Below are positions 6,713 through 15,093 of a stretch of DNA of 50,758 nucleotides, piece by piece. The stretch lies in the NCBI GenBank assembly GCA_902791025.1, contig CADATZ010000036.1, positions 1 to 50,758 of the forward strand. The letters are read 5' to 3'. Origin of the DNA: an uncultured Chloroflexota bacterium (GTDB taxonomy: Bacteria; Chloroflexota; Anaerolineae; Anaerolineales; Anaerolineaceae). The notes under the pieces were generated by a model that saw nothing but the letters and a program-made list of their open reading frames with translations, made no database searches and had not been told where the DNA came from. A program made the translations under genes and the position numbers. Within the stretch, counting starts at the first letter, position 1. The number at the start of each line of letters is the position of its first letter.

Positions 6713-8746
6713 CTATTCCGGCCTGTCCGCATCTGCCTTCGTCTGCTCATTCACTTTATTTTGAACACCGGTCTCTATCTGCTTCAACCGGTCTCCGCCG
6801 GCCGGCGTTTTTTTGCGTCGTTTTTTCCGAATGATCAATCTTATTATGCCCTTTATGATCCTGGACAGAATGGTGATAATTATCCAAATAATCACTATCG
6901 AGGCCACAAGAACTATAATCAGGAAGACAACAGGACTCGGTTGAAACACCCTTGAATTTTCCAGTCTCATCACCGCGGTCGGTGAGTAGGTAATGTCTTT
7001 ACTCCATGGTTCCTCAACGAGCACGCCCATGGACACCAGTTCCTCGTCCGTCAGGTTGCGGTCAATTTCCGGGTCGAGCTTTTCTTCAAAGGTTTCGTCC
7101 TTTGCGTAATGATCGTGATAAATATAGCAAACATTACCCTGGAGCCTGTCCGGTGAAAATTGTACATAAGAGATTCGTATATCCTGCTCTTCATTGGAAC
7201 GGATAAAGACAGAAAAGCGCTGATCAGTCGGAAGAATGATGAAGGTTAGATTGACCTGCCGCTCGCCATAGAGGAGTACAGGGCTGAGCTCACCGTGAAA
7301 TTCAGGATTGATAGAGTCCTTATTGTCAAAGCTGAAGTTGCCCTCACAGTCGAGCTGTTCCACAAAGTCCCCCTTTTCATCATAGATTTCGACATCGACA
7401 TTACCCTGAATGGCGTAATGCACATAAGTCGGATTCCGTGACAGAACCTTGTCCGGGTCATCGGTGGAATACAGCCAATATCGGTAAGAATTGTCATAAT
7501 GGCTGTAGGCTATGTTCTCCTGGACGGAGAGGTTATTATCCCAAAGCAGCTTCTCTTTATAAAACTTGTTCCCGATGATCGAAGAATAAATGAGCTGGAT
7601 GATATAATCGATGAAATTATAAAACTCATGAAACCGATATCGGAAATTAGCATTCCCCTGCACGATCTTTCCCAAAATAGACTTGAAGTTGATCTCCTTA
7701 CGAATATCTTGCAGCAGGGTTTTCGGGTCTTTATTGGTCCAAAATCTCAAAAGCAGGTTCTGGACATTTTTCTGATAAGAAGAAGCAGAGTTGATGAAAA
7801 AGGCGATATAGTCAAAAATAGTGTGCAGATGCCTGCTGATCTGTGGGTTGAACATGAGCATTTTACCGGAACCGGCCAGTGCCAATTGATTTACTTCCAT
7901 GATTTTGTTGTTCCAATTGCTGTCGGTTTCGATTGAGGGAAGATACAGATCGGTTCCGTACCGATGGAACCTCCATTCGGGAAAGGGGATTATCGGGACG
8001 ACATCAAATGGATTGATGATGTTAAATATGCTGTGATAGCGGTCCGCGTTGTCCTCTTTTGTGGTGCATGGTGGGGCGAAGGTATATGCATAAACACCCG
8101 TAAATTTGCGGCTGTCAATGGCATCTGCGGCAAAAAGATTGGTAACTGCAGCTCCGCGGCTGAATCCGGCGGCCCATAGACGGAGATTGCCGCTCAGGTG
8201 GTGGTCATGGATGTATTGATCGAGCCGAACTGTCACTTTATTTGCCGCGCTGTTGAATCCGGCTGCCCGCCGGTCATTGTCGATGGTCAGGTTGCTGAGC
8301 CACTCGTTTGTATAGTTGTTGCCGCTGATGGAGACAGCGATTAGTGTCTCATCCCCAATGGTTTTATGTCCGAATGCTGAGCCGATGGTGTGTCGAGAAG
8401 TCAATACATGGTAATCATCCGTCTGGATATCATGAAATCCCGCCTGGGTAAGAAAATCAAGGATGTCATGGTCCCTTTGTGAAATATCAAACTCTTTGGC
8501 ACGAAAACCTGCGGCAGCCATTGCAAAAGATGCCTGCAGCAGCTTCATGTTCAGCTGGTCGTCCGGCTGCAGCAGCCATTCGTCTGCAAATTCCGTTGTG
8601 ATGGTTTCCCGTGAATTCGAACCACTGTAGGAAATCGTGATCACCCGCGACTTCCCATCCTGTCCCTGTACAATTCCGCAGGAAAGTAAAAACCAAACTA
8701 TGAAGAAAAGTATAGTCGGTACTCTTTTAATTTTCATGTCCACCAT
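6713..8746 (-). CDS. Secreted/membrane-anchored lipase-like alpha/beta hydrolase
   Basis: A 677-residue protein with an N-terminal export signal (residues about 6-28, ending LLSCGIVQG, a weak lipobox candidate). An alpha/beta-hydrolase region carries the nucleophile elbow G-F-S196-R-G, a class 3 lipase-like Asp248 in NPFDVVPIIPF, and candidate His306/His308 in SRHLHTIFDY. Middle residues (about 440-560) look like a beta-rich module, perhaps carbohydrate-binding or Ig-like. A strong membrane helix at about 605-630 is followed by a very basic cytoplasmic tail (RKKRRKK). It is therefore predicted to sit outside the cell, anchored at its C-terminus. Substrate is unknown. The start could be ATG 8746 or ATG 8737. 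It is transcribed alone, convergent with rplT. Confidence 0.75.
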   Translation of the reverse strand: MVDMKIKRVPTILFFIVWFLLSCGIVQGQDGKSRVITISYSGSNSRETITTEFADEWLLQPDDQLNMKLLQASFAMAAAGFRAKEFDISQRDHDILDFLTQAGFHDIQTDDYHVLTSRHTIGSAFGHKTIGDETLIAVSISGNNYTNEWLSNLTIDNDRRAAGFNSAANKVTVRLDQYIHDHHLSGNLRLWAAGFSRGAAVTNLFAADAIDSRKFTGVYAYTFAPPCTTKEDNADRYHSIFNIINPFDVVPIIPFPEWRFHRYGTDLYLPSIETDSNWNNKIMEVNQLALAGSGKMLMFNPQISRHLHTIFDYIAFFINSASSYQKNVQNLLLRFWTNKDPKTLLQDIRKEINFKSILGKIVQGNANFRYRFHEFYNFIDYIIQLIYSSIIGNKFYKEKLLWDNNLSVQENIAYSHYDNSYRYWLYSTDDPDKVLSRNPTYVHYAIQGNVDVEIYDEKGDFVEQLDCEGNFSFDNKDSINPEFHGELSPVLLYGERQVNLTFIILPTDQRFSVFIRSNEEQDIRISYVQFSPDRLQGNVCYIYHDHYAKDETFEEKLDPEIDRNLTDEELVSMGVLVEEPWSKDITYSPTAVMRLENSRVFQPSPVVFLIIVLVASIVIIWIIITILSRIIKGIIRLIIRKKRRKKTPAGGDRLKQIETGVQNKVNEQTKADADRPE

Positions 8747-8774
8747 ACTGCTTGCATTTTTCGAACCATCGTAT

Positions 8775-9398
8775 TTAATTCACAATTTCCAGGTAATCCA
8801 TAACAAATCCACCGATGGGCAGATGGATCGTCTGCAGTCCGGCTGCTTTCGCAGCCTGAATATTCACTTCCATATCATCAATAAATACACTGTGCGCCGA
8901 ATCAAGCTGATATCTGCTGATAAGAAGTTCATAGATTTCCGGCTGGGGTTTGCGCAGCTTGCACTCATAGGAGATCACACGGCCATCGAAATCTTCAAAA
9001 AATATATTGTGCTCCTGCATCACCCGGAAACAGGTTTCCTGGAAATTGGAGAGAATATAGGTTTTCGCACCGGCCTCTTTTACCTGATAAAATGCCGCTA
9101 CATTTTCCGGAATTGCTTTGAAATAGTCGTACCAGTGCTTGTGGTAGCGGATGATCTCTCTGCGGAGGGAAGGTTCCTTCCTCAAGGCGGAAGTCAGAAA
9201 TTCATCGTCACTGATCACACCCATATCCAGCTGCTGCCATTCTTCAGACTGGGGAAAGATTTGCAGCAGACGCTCCGTGTGTTCCGGAGCGATGCCCATT
9301 TCCAGCATAAAGCGTTTCGGGTTATAGTCCAAAAGAACATTACCCAGATCAAATATCACTGCATTCAAAGGGGTTTTGTCTTCTTTCAGGTAAATCAT
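8775..9398 (-). CDS. HAD-superfamily phosphatase, YihX-like (copy 2)
   Basis: A 207-residue HAD-IA hydrolase. Motif I is VIFDLGNVLLDYNP with nucleophile Asp17 and the DLGN form seen in YihX-type sugar phosphatases. Motif II is LSNF, motif III Lys lies in KLRKPQPEIYE, and motif IV is VFIDDMEVN. It probably dephosphorylates a small phosphometabolite; the substrate is not predictable. It lies six bases downstream of a clear paralogue (9405-10034) with the same first residues (MIYLK) and the same layout. GGAGG inside the upstream gene's end serves as its ribosome site. Confidence 0.88.
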   Translation of the reverse strand: MIYLKEDKTPLNAVIFDLGNVLLDYNPKRFMLEMGIAPEHTERLLQIFPQSEEWQQLDMGVISDDEFLTSALRKEPSLRREIIRYHKHWYDYFKAIPENVAAFYQVKEAGAKTYILSNFQETCFRVMQEHNIFFEDFDGRVISYECKLRKPQPEIYELLISRYQLDSAHSVFIDDMEVNIQAAKAAGLQTIHLPIGGFVMDYLEIVN

Positions 9399-9404
9399 GG
9401 CTCG

Positions 9405-10034
9405 TTATTCCTCCGTCATCTCAAGATAATCTTCAATGGTACCACGGGCGGGCAGATTGAGCGTGAGAAAGCCCATCTTTGCACCGGCTTCCGTATTTTT
9501 TTCTCGGTCATCAACAAACAGAGAGTAGGCCGGATCAATTTCCGGATAAGTTTTCAGCAGATGTTGAAAAATACCGGGATTCGGTTTGGTAATCTGACAG
9601 GCGCCGGAGATCACTTCTCCGTCCAGGTCATGCAAAAAAATGAAATGATCCTTAAAATAAGCATAATCATCTTCCGGGCAATCCGAAAGCAAATAGGTTT
9701 TCAAACCGGTTTCTTTTGCCCGATAGAGAAGTTCGACATTGTTCGTGATCGGGGTAAAACATCCGGCACGATGTTTCATATAATGAATTATTTCCCGCCG
9801 CATGGAAGGCTCATCCCGTACCGCAAGTTGGATAATATCATCTTTCGACAATATCCCCCGATCATATTCGGCATATTCCGGTCTGCCATCTATAATTTCA
9901 ATCAAACGGGGAATCTTCTCCTGCGGAATCCCAAGCTCAAACATAAAGTGAGCTGGATTATAAGCGAGCAGTACATTGCCGAGATCGAATACAATTGCTT
10001 TTAATTCAGTCTTGTTTCCTTTAAGGTAAATCAT
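9405..10034 (-). CDS. HAD-superfamily phosphatase, YihX-like (copy 1)
   Basis: A 209-residue HAD-IA hydrolase and tandem paralogue of the next gene. Motif I is IVFDLGNVLLAYNP, motif II LSDC, motif III Lys in ITKPNPGIFQ, and motif IV LFVDDREKN. All catalytic positions are kept in both copies, so both are probably active with diverged substrate preference. The upstream region (10035-10256) holds a decayed repeat and the serS terminator. Confidence 0.88.
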   Translation of the reverse strand: MIYLKGNKTELKAIVFDLGNVLLAYNPAHFMFELGIPQEKIPRLIEIIDGRPEYAEYDRGILSKDDIIQLAVRDEPSMRREIIHYMKHRAGCFTPITNNVELLYRAKETGLKTYLLSDCPEDDYAYFKDHFIFLHDLDGEVISGACQITKPNPGIFQHLLKTYPEIDPAYSLFVDDREKNTEAGAKMGFLTLNLPARGTIEDYLEMTEE

Positions 10035-10075
10035 GTTTATATCCTGATTTTAATCAAAAATAAGAGAACCCAGTG

Positions 10076-10154
10076 ACGCAAATCGGAAGCCAGCCACCTG
10101 TGCAGGCTTCTCTGCAACAGGCAGCTGACCCGGTGCCTTGTCCTGAACAGATAC
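10076..10154. repeat. MITE-like palindromic element, copy C (degenerate)
   Basis: A segment with CCACCTGTGCAGGCTTCTC and a right end GTCCTGAACAGATAC (10140-10154) that matches the right terminal repeat of intact copies. The left end is not recognisable. Confidence 0.5.
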
Positions 10155-10171
10155 ATAACTATTATAAGTAA

Positions 10172-10207
10172 AAAAGGCGAAACCAATTACTTAAGGTATC
10201 GCCTTTT
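10172..10207 (-). terminator. Terminator downstream of serS
   Basis: AAAAGGCGA...ACC pairs with GGT...TCGCCTTTT around an AATTACTTAA-type loop. Read on the minus strand it ends in a T run, as expected after serS. Confidence 0.8.
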
Positions 10208-10228
10208 CTATTATTCATAATTATCTGA

Positions 10229-10256
10229 ACACCGACCACCGGCCACTGTTCACTTC
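10229..10256. repeat. Heptamer-type repeat next to the serS stop
   Basis: GACCACCGGCCACTGTTCACT resembles the CCACTGA/CCACTGT heptamers seen elsewhere in the window. It directly abuts the serS stop codon. Confidence 0.5.
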
Positions 10257-11534
10257 TTAAGCTTCCTTTTCGATCTTTTCGATGCCGCCCATCCAGGGTT
10301 TCAGGACATCCGGAACAGTGATCGTACCATCCGGATTCTGGTAGGTTTCCATGACAGCAATCAGCGTGCGGGGCAGGCCAAGACCGGAACCGTTCAGTGT
10401 GTGGACGAGTCGCGGTTTGCCACTTTCGGAATCACGATAGCGGATCTGTGCGCGGCGTGCCTGGAAATCCCAGTCATTGGAAACAGAGGAAACTTCCAGC
10501 CATTCCTTGCAGCCGGGTGCCCAGACTTCCACATCATAGCAGATGCGGGCATTGAAACCAAGGTCTCCGGTGCACTGTGCAATGATGCGGTAGTTCAGTC
10601 CAAGCAGTTTCGCTGTTTCGCAGGCAGCTTCCAGCATCCGTTCATGTTCTTCCTGGCTTTTTTCCGGCAGGCTGTAGCAGTACATTTCGACTTTATCAAA
10701 CTGATGTCCGCGTTTGATGCCGCGCACATCGCGACCGGCACTCATCTTTTCCCGGCGGAAGCAGGGTGTGTAGGCAGTGAAACGCATCGGCAGCTGTGCT
10801 TCATCAATAATTTCGCCCATGTAAAGCCCGGTAAGCGGGACTTCAGCAGTCGGAACCATCCAGAAATCTTCCTCTACATCATGATAGAGGTTATCGGCGA
10901 ATTTCGGCAGCTGTCCTGCACCATAAAGGATTTCACCTTTGACCATGAACGGCAGGTAGCGTTCCTTGTATCCCTGCTTTTTGTGCAGGTCCAGCATATA
11001 AGCAATCAAAGCGCGTTCCAGTTGAGCGCCCTGTCCATTCAGCACATAGAAGCGGGTTCCGGAAAGCTTGGTTCCGCGGTCAAAATCCATAATGCCGAGG
11101 TTGGTACCCAGATCCCAGTGCGGCTGATCCTCAAATTCATGCTGAAGCTCCACACCAAAAGTCTTGACGACCTGGTTTTCCGCATCACTGACGCCATAAG
11201 GAACCTTTTCATCCGGGATGTTCGGGATATTGGAGATAATGTTCTTCAGTTCTTCTTCTGTTTCTTTGGTTTGTTTGTCCAGTTCGGCAATGCGGTCACT
11301 GACCACTTTCATGGCAGCGATACGTTCCTGGCGTTCGGCCGGATCTTTAGCCTTGCCGATGGCTTTGGATTCGCTGTTGCGTTTGGCTTTCAATGCTTCT
11401 GCCTCGCCCAGCAGTTCGCGGCGGGTTTTGTCCAGTTCAAGCAGGCGGTCGACATTTTCAACGCTCATCTGTCGGTCGCGCATGGATTTTTTTACAAGTT
11501 CAGGATTTTCACGAATCAGTGCAATGTCCAGCAT
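10257..11534 (-). CDS. serS: Seryl-tRNA synthetase
   Basis: A 425-residue class II synthetase that charges tRNA-Ser (and tRNA-Sec if present). The N-terminal arm (about 1-105) is a long antiparallel coiled coil rich in Lys/Glu that grips the tRNA. The catalytic domain shows motif 2 (FRREKMSAGRDVRG, then KRGHQFDKVEMY) and motif 3 (LNGSGLGLPRTLIAVMETYQ). Length is normal. The ATG at 11534 has GAGGAG eight bases upstream. I saw no T-box in the leader, only a TATAAT-like box about 35 bases before the start. It stands alone, with the terminator at 10172-10207. Confidence 0.98.
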   Translation of the reverse strand: MLDIALIRENPELVKKSMRDRQMSVENVDRLLELDKTRRELLGEAEALKAKRNSESKAIGKAKDPAERQERIAAMKVVSDRIAELDKQTKETEEELKNIISNIPNIPDEKVPYGVSDAENQVVKTFGVELQHEFEDQPHWDLGTNLGIMDFDRGTKLSGTRFYVLNGQGAQLERALIAYMLDLHKKQGYKERYLPFMVKGEILYGAGQLPKFADNLYHDVEEDFWMVPTAEVPLTGLYMGEIIDEAQLPMRFTAYTPCFRREKMSAGRDVRGIKRGHQFDKVEMYCYSLPEKSQEEHERMLEAACETAKLLGLNYRIIAQCTGDLGFNARICYDVEVWAPGCKEWLEVSSVSNDWDFQARRAQIRYRDSESGKPRLVHTLNGSGLGLPRTLIAVMETYQNPDGTITVPDVLKPWMGGIEKIEKEA

Positions 11535-11634
11535 TTTTACATCTCCTCAGGTTGACTTTCCTCTGTATTATATACCGATTTCCGCTTTTCCCGCGGTTAT
11601 GGAAGAAAAATCATGTTCAATGAACAGGCATCGT

Positions 11635-14007
11635 TTAAAGCACACTTTTATCATAGATGCTTTGTCTTTGATTTTTTTTGATTTTCTGATCCGTCAAGTT
11701 TTCTTCAAAATTCTTTAAGATTTTGGATATTTCTTTCGTGGATTCATTAGTAAAATTCAAACGGAAAGTTTTGACCTTAAAAGAACTCAAGTCATCCCGG
11801 ATGTCGATGGGACAGGCAGTGGTGATGGTGCTGATGCAATTCCGGCAGTCGGTTTCCAGCCGGAAGGTATCTTTGCCGGAACGGAGCGTGTATTCTTCAG
11901 TATGCCCACATTTGCTACAATGAATCGCATTTTGTTTCCGACCGGCGAAATTCCCGATGGGACATTGATGCGTAACCATCAGCGGGATATATCCATAGGC
12001 AAGAATTTCTGACCGGGAGCTGTCAGGCAGATTGTTGATTTCATCCCGGCTCATTTCCACCGATAAGGCGATGCTTTCCGCACCCAGATCCTGCCAGAAG
12101 GAATATGTCCGGTTGTTCATCACGTTCCCGGTAAAATCGAGCGCGAATGGTTTCCCACTGTCTTTCACCGCGTGATAATGGCCGATGCAGCTAATGAGAA
12201 ATCCGTCGATTCCGCTTTCCATACATTGCCGCAGCATAGACGACTGGTTGTCCTGTACATATGATCGCCAAATCCGCGGAAGCCGGACAGCAATTTTTTT
12301 ACCGGAAGCATGAGCCTTTGTGCACATTTCTTTAAGATTTGTTATCAGCGGTTCTGTAATTTCCAAATAAATAACGGAAACAGCCGGAGATCGCAAAACA
12401 GCTTCAAACTGTTCCGGTTGGGTTATGCAGACCGAAAGAGTTCCTTTTTCCGCGTTATTTCCTTTGATATTATCAATTATCTTGTTTTCAGAAAGCTTCC
12501 GCTTGCAGCTTTCTATGATCTGCTTTTGTAATAAATCGATGCTTTGATTCTTTAAGAAATTAAGAGAAGATTTGTTAAGGTAAAGGCCATCTTCCACATC
12601 GGCATCAATTTTCTCCGCGGTAAAGATCGTGTTTCCAAGTTTCGCTATCTGCGCGGATACGCTTTCGGCTGTCAGAGGCTGGTTTTGCGCAGTGGTCGGA
12701 ATGTCACCGCAGATCATCACTGATTGTCCATTGGCACGGACTGTCAGCTCTGAGGGTTTGCCGGCATGAAGAGTAACAGCGGCTTCCAGCGGAACCTTCC
12801 TTGTGATCTTCTCATAGTGCAGTTTCAGTTCATCCATCAGGCGTTTGTCATAAGTCTGATAAACCGCCTGCTTTTCGCGTATCTCTCCGCGGACAGGAAG
12901 CGCTGTTTTCTGACCGGCAGCAGCAGCTTTATTCAGGTAAGTTCCCGCACCTTCTTCATCTTCCGTGCGGATCTCAATACCATCTCCCGGGACCATATCT
13001 TTTTCAAACCGTATCACAGCCTGCTGGTTTTTCCTGTCGTAACTGAGCACCTTTCCGGCGTATACGCCCCAATGCTTCGGGTGGGTCGGACACATCATTT
13101 TCATCCCGGAATGGGTCTGCAGATATCCTTCGGAAAAAGCGCCGCGATTGAACAGCTGCTGCAGCGTCAGAATATCTTTGGGATCAACATTATAGGCTTT
13201 CCCGCTGTAATAAAGGTCCATGTATTTTCGGTAGATGGCAGTCACCCCGGCGACATATTCCGGGCCCTTCATCCGGCCTTCTATCTTCAGGGATGCCACG
13301 CCGGTTTTCAGCAGTTCCGGCAGCAGGGGAAGGGTGCAGATATCTTTGGTACTCAACAGGTGACCGGAGGCGAGCAGTTGTTTACCCTGCAGCAGTTCGT
13401 AATTCAATCGGCAGTTTTGGGCACACTTTCCACGATTCCCGCTGCGGTTCCCGAGTACGGAACTCATCAGGCATTGACCGGAATAGGAAACACATAGCGC
13501 TCCGTGAATAAATGTCTCGATCCTGACGCTTGTATTGGAAACGATATGTTGAATTTCCTGAAGGCTCAGTTCCCGGCTAAGGACAACGGTTTTCAGACCC
13601 ATTGCCTCAAATTCTTTCACATCGTCCAGACTGTTCGCTGTAAGCTGTGTGGAGGCGTGAACCGGCAGTTCCGGAAAATGTTCCCGTACCAGACGAATCG
13701 CGCCGAGGTCTTGCATGATCAGGCCATCCACGCCCATGGTGTATAAGGCTTCAATGAATGTGATCAGTTCCGGGAATTCAGAATCTTTATATAGCGTATT
13801 TACAGTCACATAAACTTTGACACCATAGCTGTGGCAGAAATCACAGACCTGTTCGAGCTCGGCATTGTCAAAGTTTGCCGCATAGGCACGGGCTCCGAAT
13901 GCCCGTCCTCCCAGATAGACCGCATCTGCACCGGCATTCACCGCTGCCTTTACGCAGTCAAAATTCCCACTGGGAGCCAGTAATTCTGCTTTCTTTTGCT
14001 TATTCAT
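11635..14007 (-). CDS. Peptidase U32 family protein with C-terminal DUF3656-like region
   Basis: A protein of about 790 residues. I place the start at ATG 14007 (MNKQKKAELLAPSGNFD); a longer frame from 14043 adds 12 unlikely residues. The N-terminal half is a U32 domain (AELLAPSG, DAVYLGG, VYVTVNT, and the signature IHGALCVSYSGQC followed by SSVLGNRSGNRGKCAQNCR). Cysteines in the signature and in the C-terminal SKCGH...CRNC cluster could bind a metal or Fe-S centre. E. coli members of this kind (RlhA) hydroxylate 23S rRNA, while others are called collagenase-like; which role applies here is unknown. The gene is divergent from the GT2 gene at 14113. Confidence 0.9.
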   Translation of the reverse strand: MNKQKKAELLAPSGNFDCVKAAVNAGADAVYLGGRAFGARAYAANFDNAELEQVCDFCHSYGVKVYVTVNTLYKDSEFPELITFIEALYTMGVDGLIMQDLGAIRLVREHFPELPVHASTQLTANSLDDVKEFEAMGLKTVVLSRELSLQEIQHIVSNTSVRIETFIHGALCVSYSGQCLMSSVLGNRSGNRGKCAQNCRLNYELLQGKQLLASGHLLSTKDICTLPLLPELLKTGVASLKIEGRMKGPEYVAGVTAIYRKYMDLYYSGKAYNVDPKDILTLQQLFNRGAFSEGYLQTHSGMKMMCPTHPKHWGVYAGKVLSYDRKNQQAVIRFEKDMVPGDGIEIRTEDEEGAGTYLNKAAAAGQKTALPVRGEIREKQAVYQTYDKRLMDELKLHYEKITRKVPLEAAVTLHAGKPSELTVRANGQSVMICGDIPTTAQNQPLTAESVSAQIAKLGNTIFTAEKIDADVEDGLYLNKSSLNFLKNQSIDLLQKQIIESCKRKLSENKIIDNIKGNNAEKGTLSVCITQPEQFEAVLRSPAVSVIYLEITEPLITNLKEMCTKAHASGKKIAVRLPRIWRSYVQDNQSSMLRQCMESGIDGFLISCIGHYHAVKDSGKPFALDFTGNVMNNRTYSFWQDLGAESIALSVEMSRDEINNLPDSSRSEILAYGYIPLMVTHQCPIGNFAGRKQNAIHCSKCGHTEEYTLRSGKDTFRLETDCRNCISTITTACPIDIRDDLSSFKVKTFRLNFTNESTKEISKILKNFEENLTDQKIKKNQRQSIYDKSVL

Positions 14008-14112
14008 GTATTTATTATACTTCCGTGAACGGATGAAATCCACAAACCATTAAACGCATTTCCCGTTTTCAAATCAGAATAAGGCGTATAATTATTCTCA
14101 GGAGTGAAAACT

Positions 14113-15093
14113 ATGGCACCATGTTTATATATCGTAATTCCATGCTATAACGAGGAAGCTGTGCTGCCTGTGACTGCGCCGATGTTTTTGGAGAAGTTGA
14201 AAAACCTGATCAATGGGGGAAAGATCGGCGACAGTTCGAGGATTTTGTTTGTGAACGACGGATCGAAGGATTCTACGTGGGAGATCATCCGTTCACTTGC
14301 AAGACAGGATGAACATTTTCTCGGAATTTCACAGTCCAGGAATCGGGGGCACCAGAACGCTGTGCTGGCCGGATTGATGGAGGCAAAGGACCGCTGCGAT
14401 ATCACGATATCGATTGACTGCGATGGTCAGGATGATATCAACGCGATGGATGAGATGGTGGAGCAGTATGAGGCCGGGTTTGAGATCGTGTACGGGGTCC
14501 GCAGTAAACGGGATTCGGATACTTTTTTCAAACGGTTTACGGCTGAGTCTTATTATAAGCTGCTCAATAATATGGGTGTGGAGGCGGTTTATAATCATGC
14601 GGATTATCGCCTGATTTCTTCGCGGGTTCTTCAGGAGTTTGCTGATTTCCATGAGGTGAATCTCTTTCTGCGGGGGATGATCCCGCTTGTGGGGTTTCCG
14701 AGTACATGTGTCTATTATGAACGGCATGAACGGTTGGCTGGGGAAAGTCATTATCCGCTGACGAAGATGCTCACCTTGGCGTTTGATGGTATTACGAGCC
14801 TTTCCATCAAGCCGATCCGTTTGATCACAGGGTTCGGGATCATTGTCACGATCCTGAGTTTTGTGGGAATCATTTGGGCGGTTGTGCGGGCGTTGGCTGG
14901 GCATACTTTCTCCGGATGGGCAAGCTTGATGTGTATGGTGTGCTTCCTGGGTGGAACAGTGCTGCTCGCTTTGGGGATCATCGGTGAATATGTGGGGAAA
15001 ACATATATCGAAACAAAAGCCAGACCGCGGTATATCATCAGTGAGCGGACGTATGACAAAGATATGCCGCAAAATTATTCAAGGGAAAAATGA
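14113..15093 (+). CDS. GtrB/DPM1-like family 2 glycosyltransferase
   Basis: A 326-residue enzyme likely to move a sugar from a nucleotide donor onto polyprenyl phosphate at the inner membrane face. The GT2 core shows VIPCYNEE, VNDGSKDST, the acidic metal motif SIDCDGQDD and a YGVRSKRDSD segment. Two hydrophobic helices near the end (about 230-255 and 265-295) are typical of GtrB. ATG 14113 is preferred over GTG 14104, because AGGAG at 14100-14104 is then eight bases away. It overlaps the next gene by four bases (ATGA), so the pair is co-translated. A TATAAT at 14087-14092 is a likely -10 box. Confidence 0.93.
   Translation: MAPCLYIVIPCYNEEAVLPVTAPMFLEKLKNLINGGKIGDSSRILFVNDGSKDSTWEIIRSLARQDEHFLGISQSRNRGHQNAVLAGLMEAKDRCDITISIDCDGQDDINAMDEMVEQYEAGFEIVYGVRSKRDSDTFFKRFTAESYYKLLNNMGVEAVYNHADYRLISSRVLQEFADFHEVNLFLRGMIPLVGFPSTCVYYERHERLAGESHYPLTKMLTLAFDGITSLSIKPIRLITGFGIIVTILSFVGIIWAVVRALAGHTFSGWASLMCMVCFLGGTVLLALGIIGEYVGKTYIETKARPRYIISERTYDKDMPQNYSREK

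Noticed and set aside
8637..10004. A 455-codon open frame on the plus strand
   Set aside because: It is antisense to two HAD phosphatase genes with intact motifs. The product is a Phe/Ile-rich shadow.
10401..11555. A 384-codon open frame on the plus strand
   Set aside because: Antisense to serS, whose motifs are complete. The translation has no recognisable family features.
11535..11634. Possible T-box riboswitch upstream of serS
   Set aside because: The leader is too short and lacks the conserved T-box sequence and antiterminator pairing.
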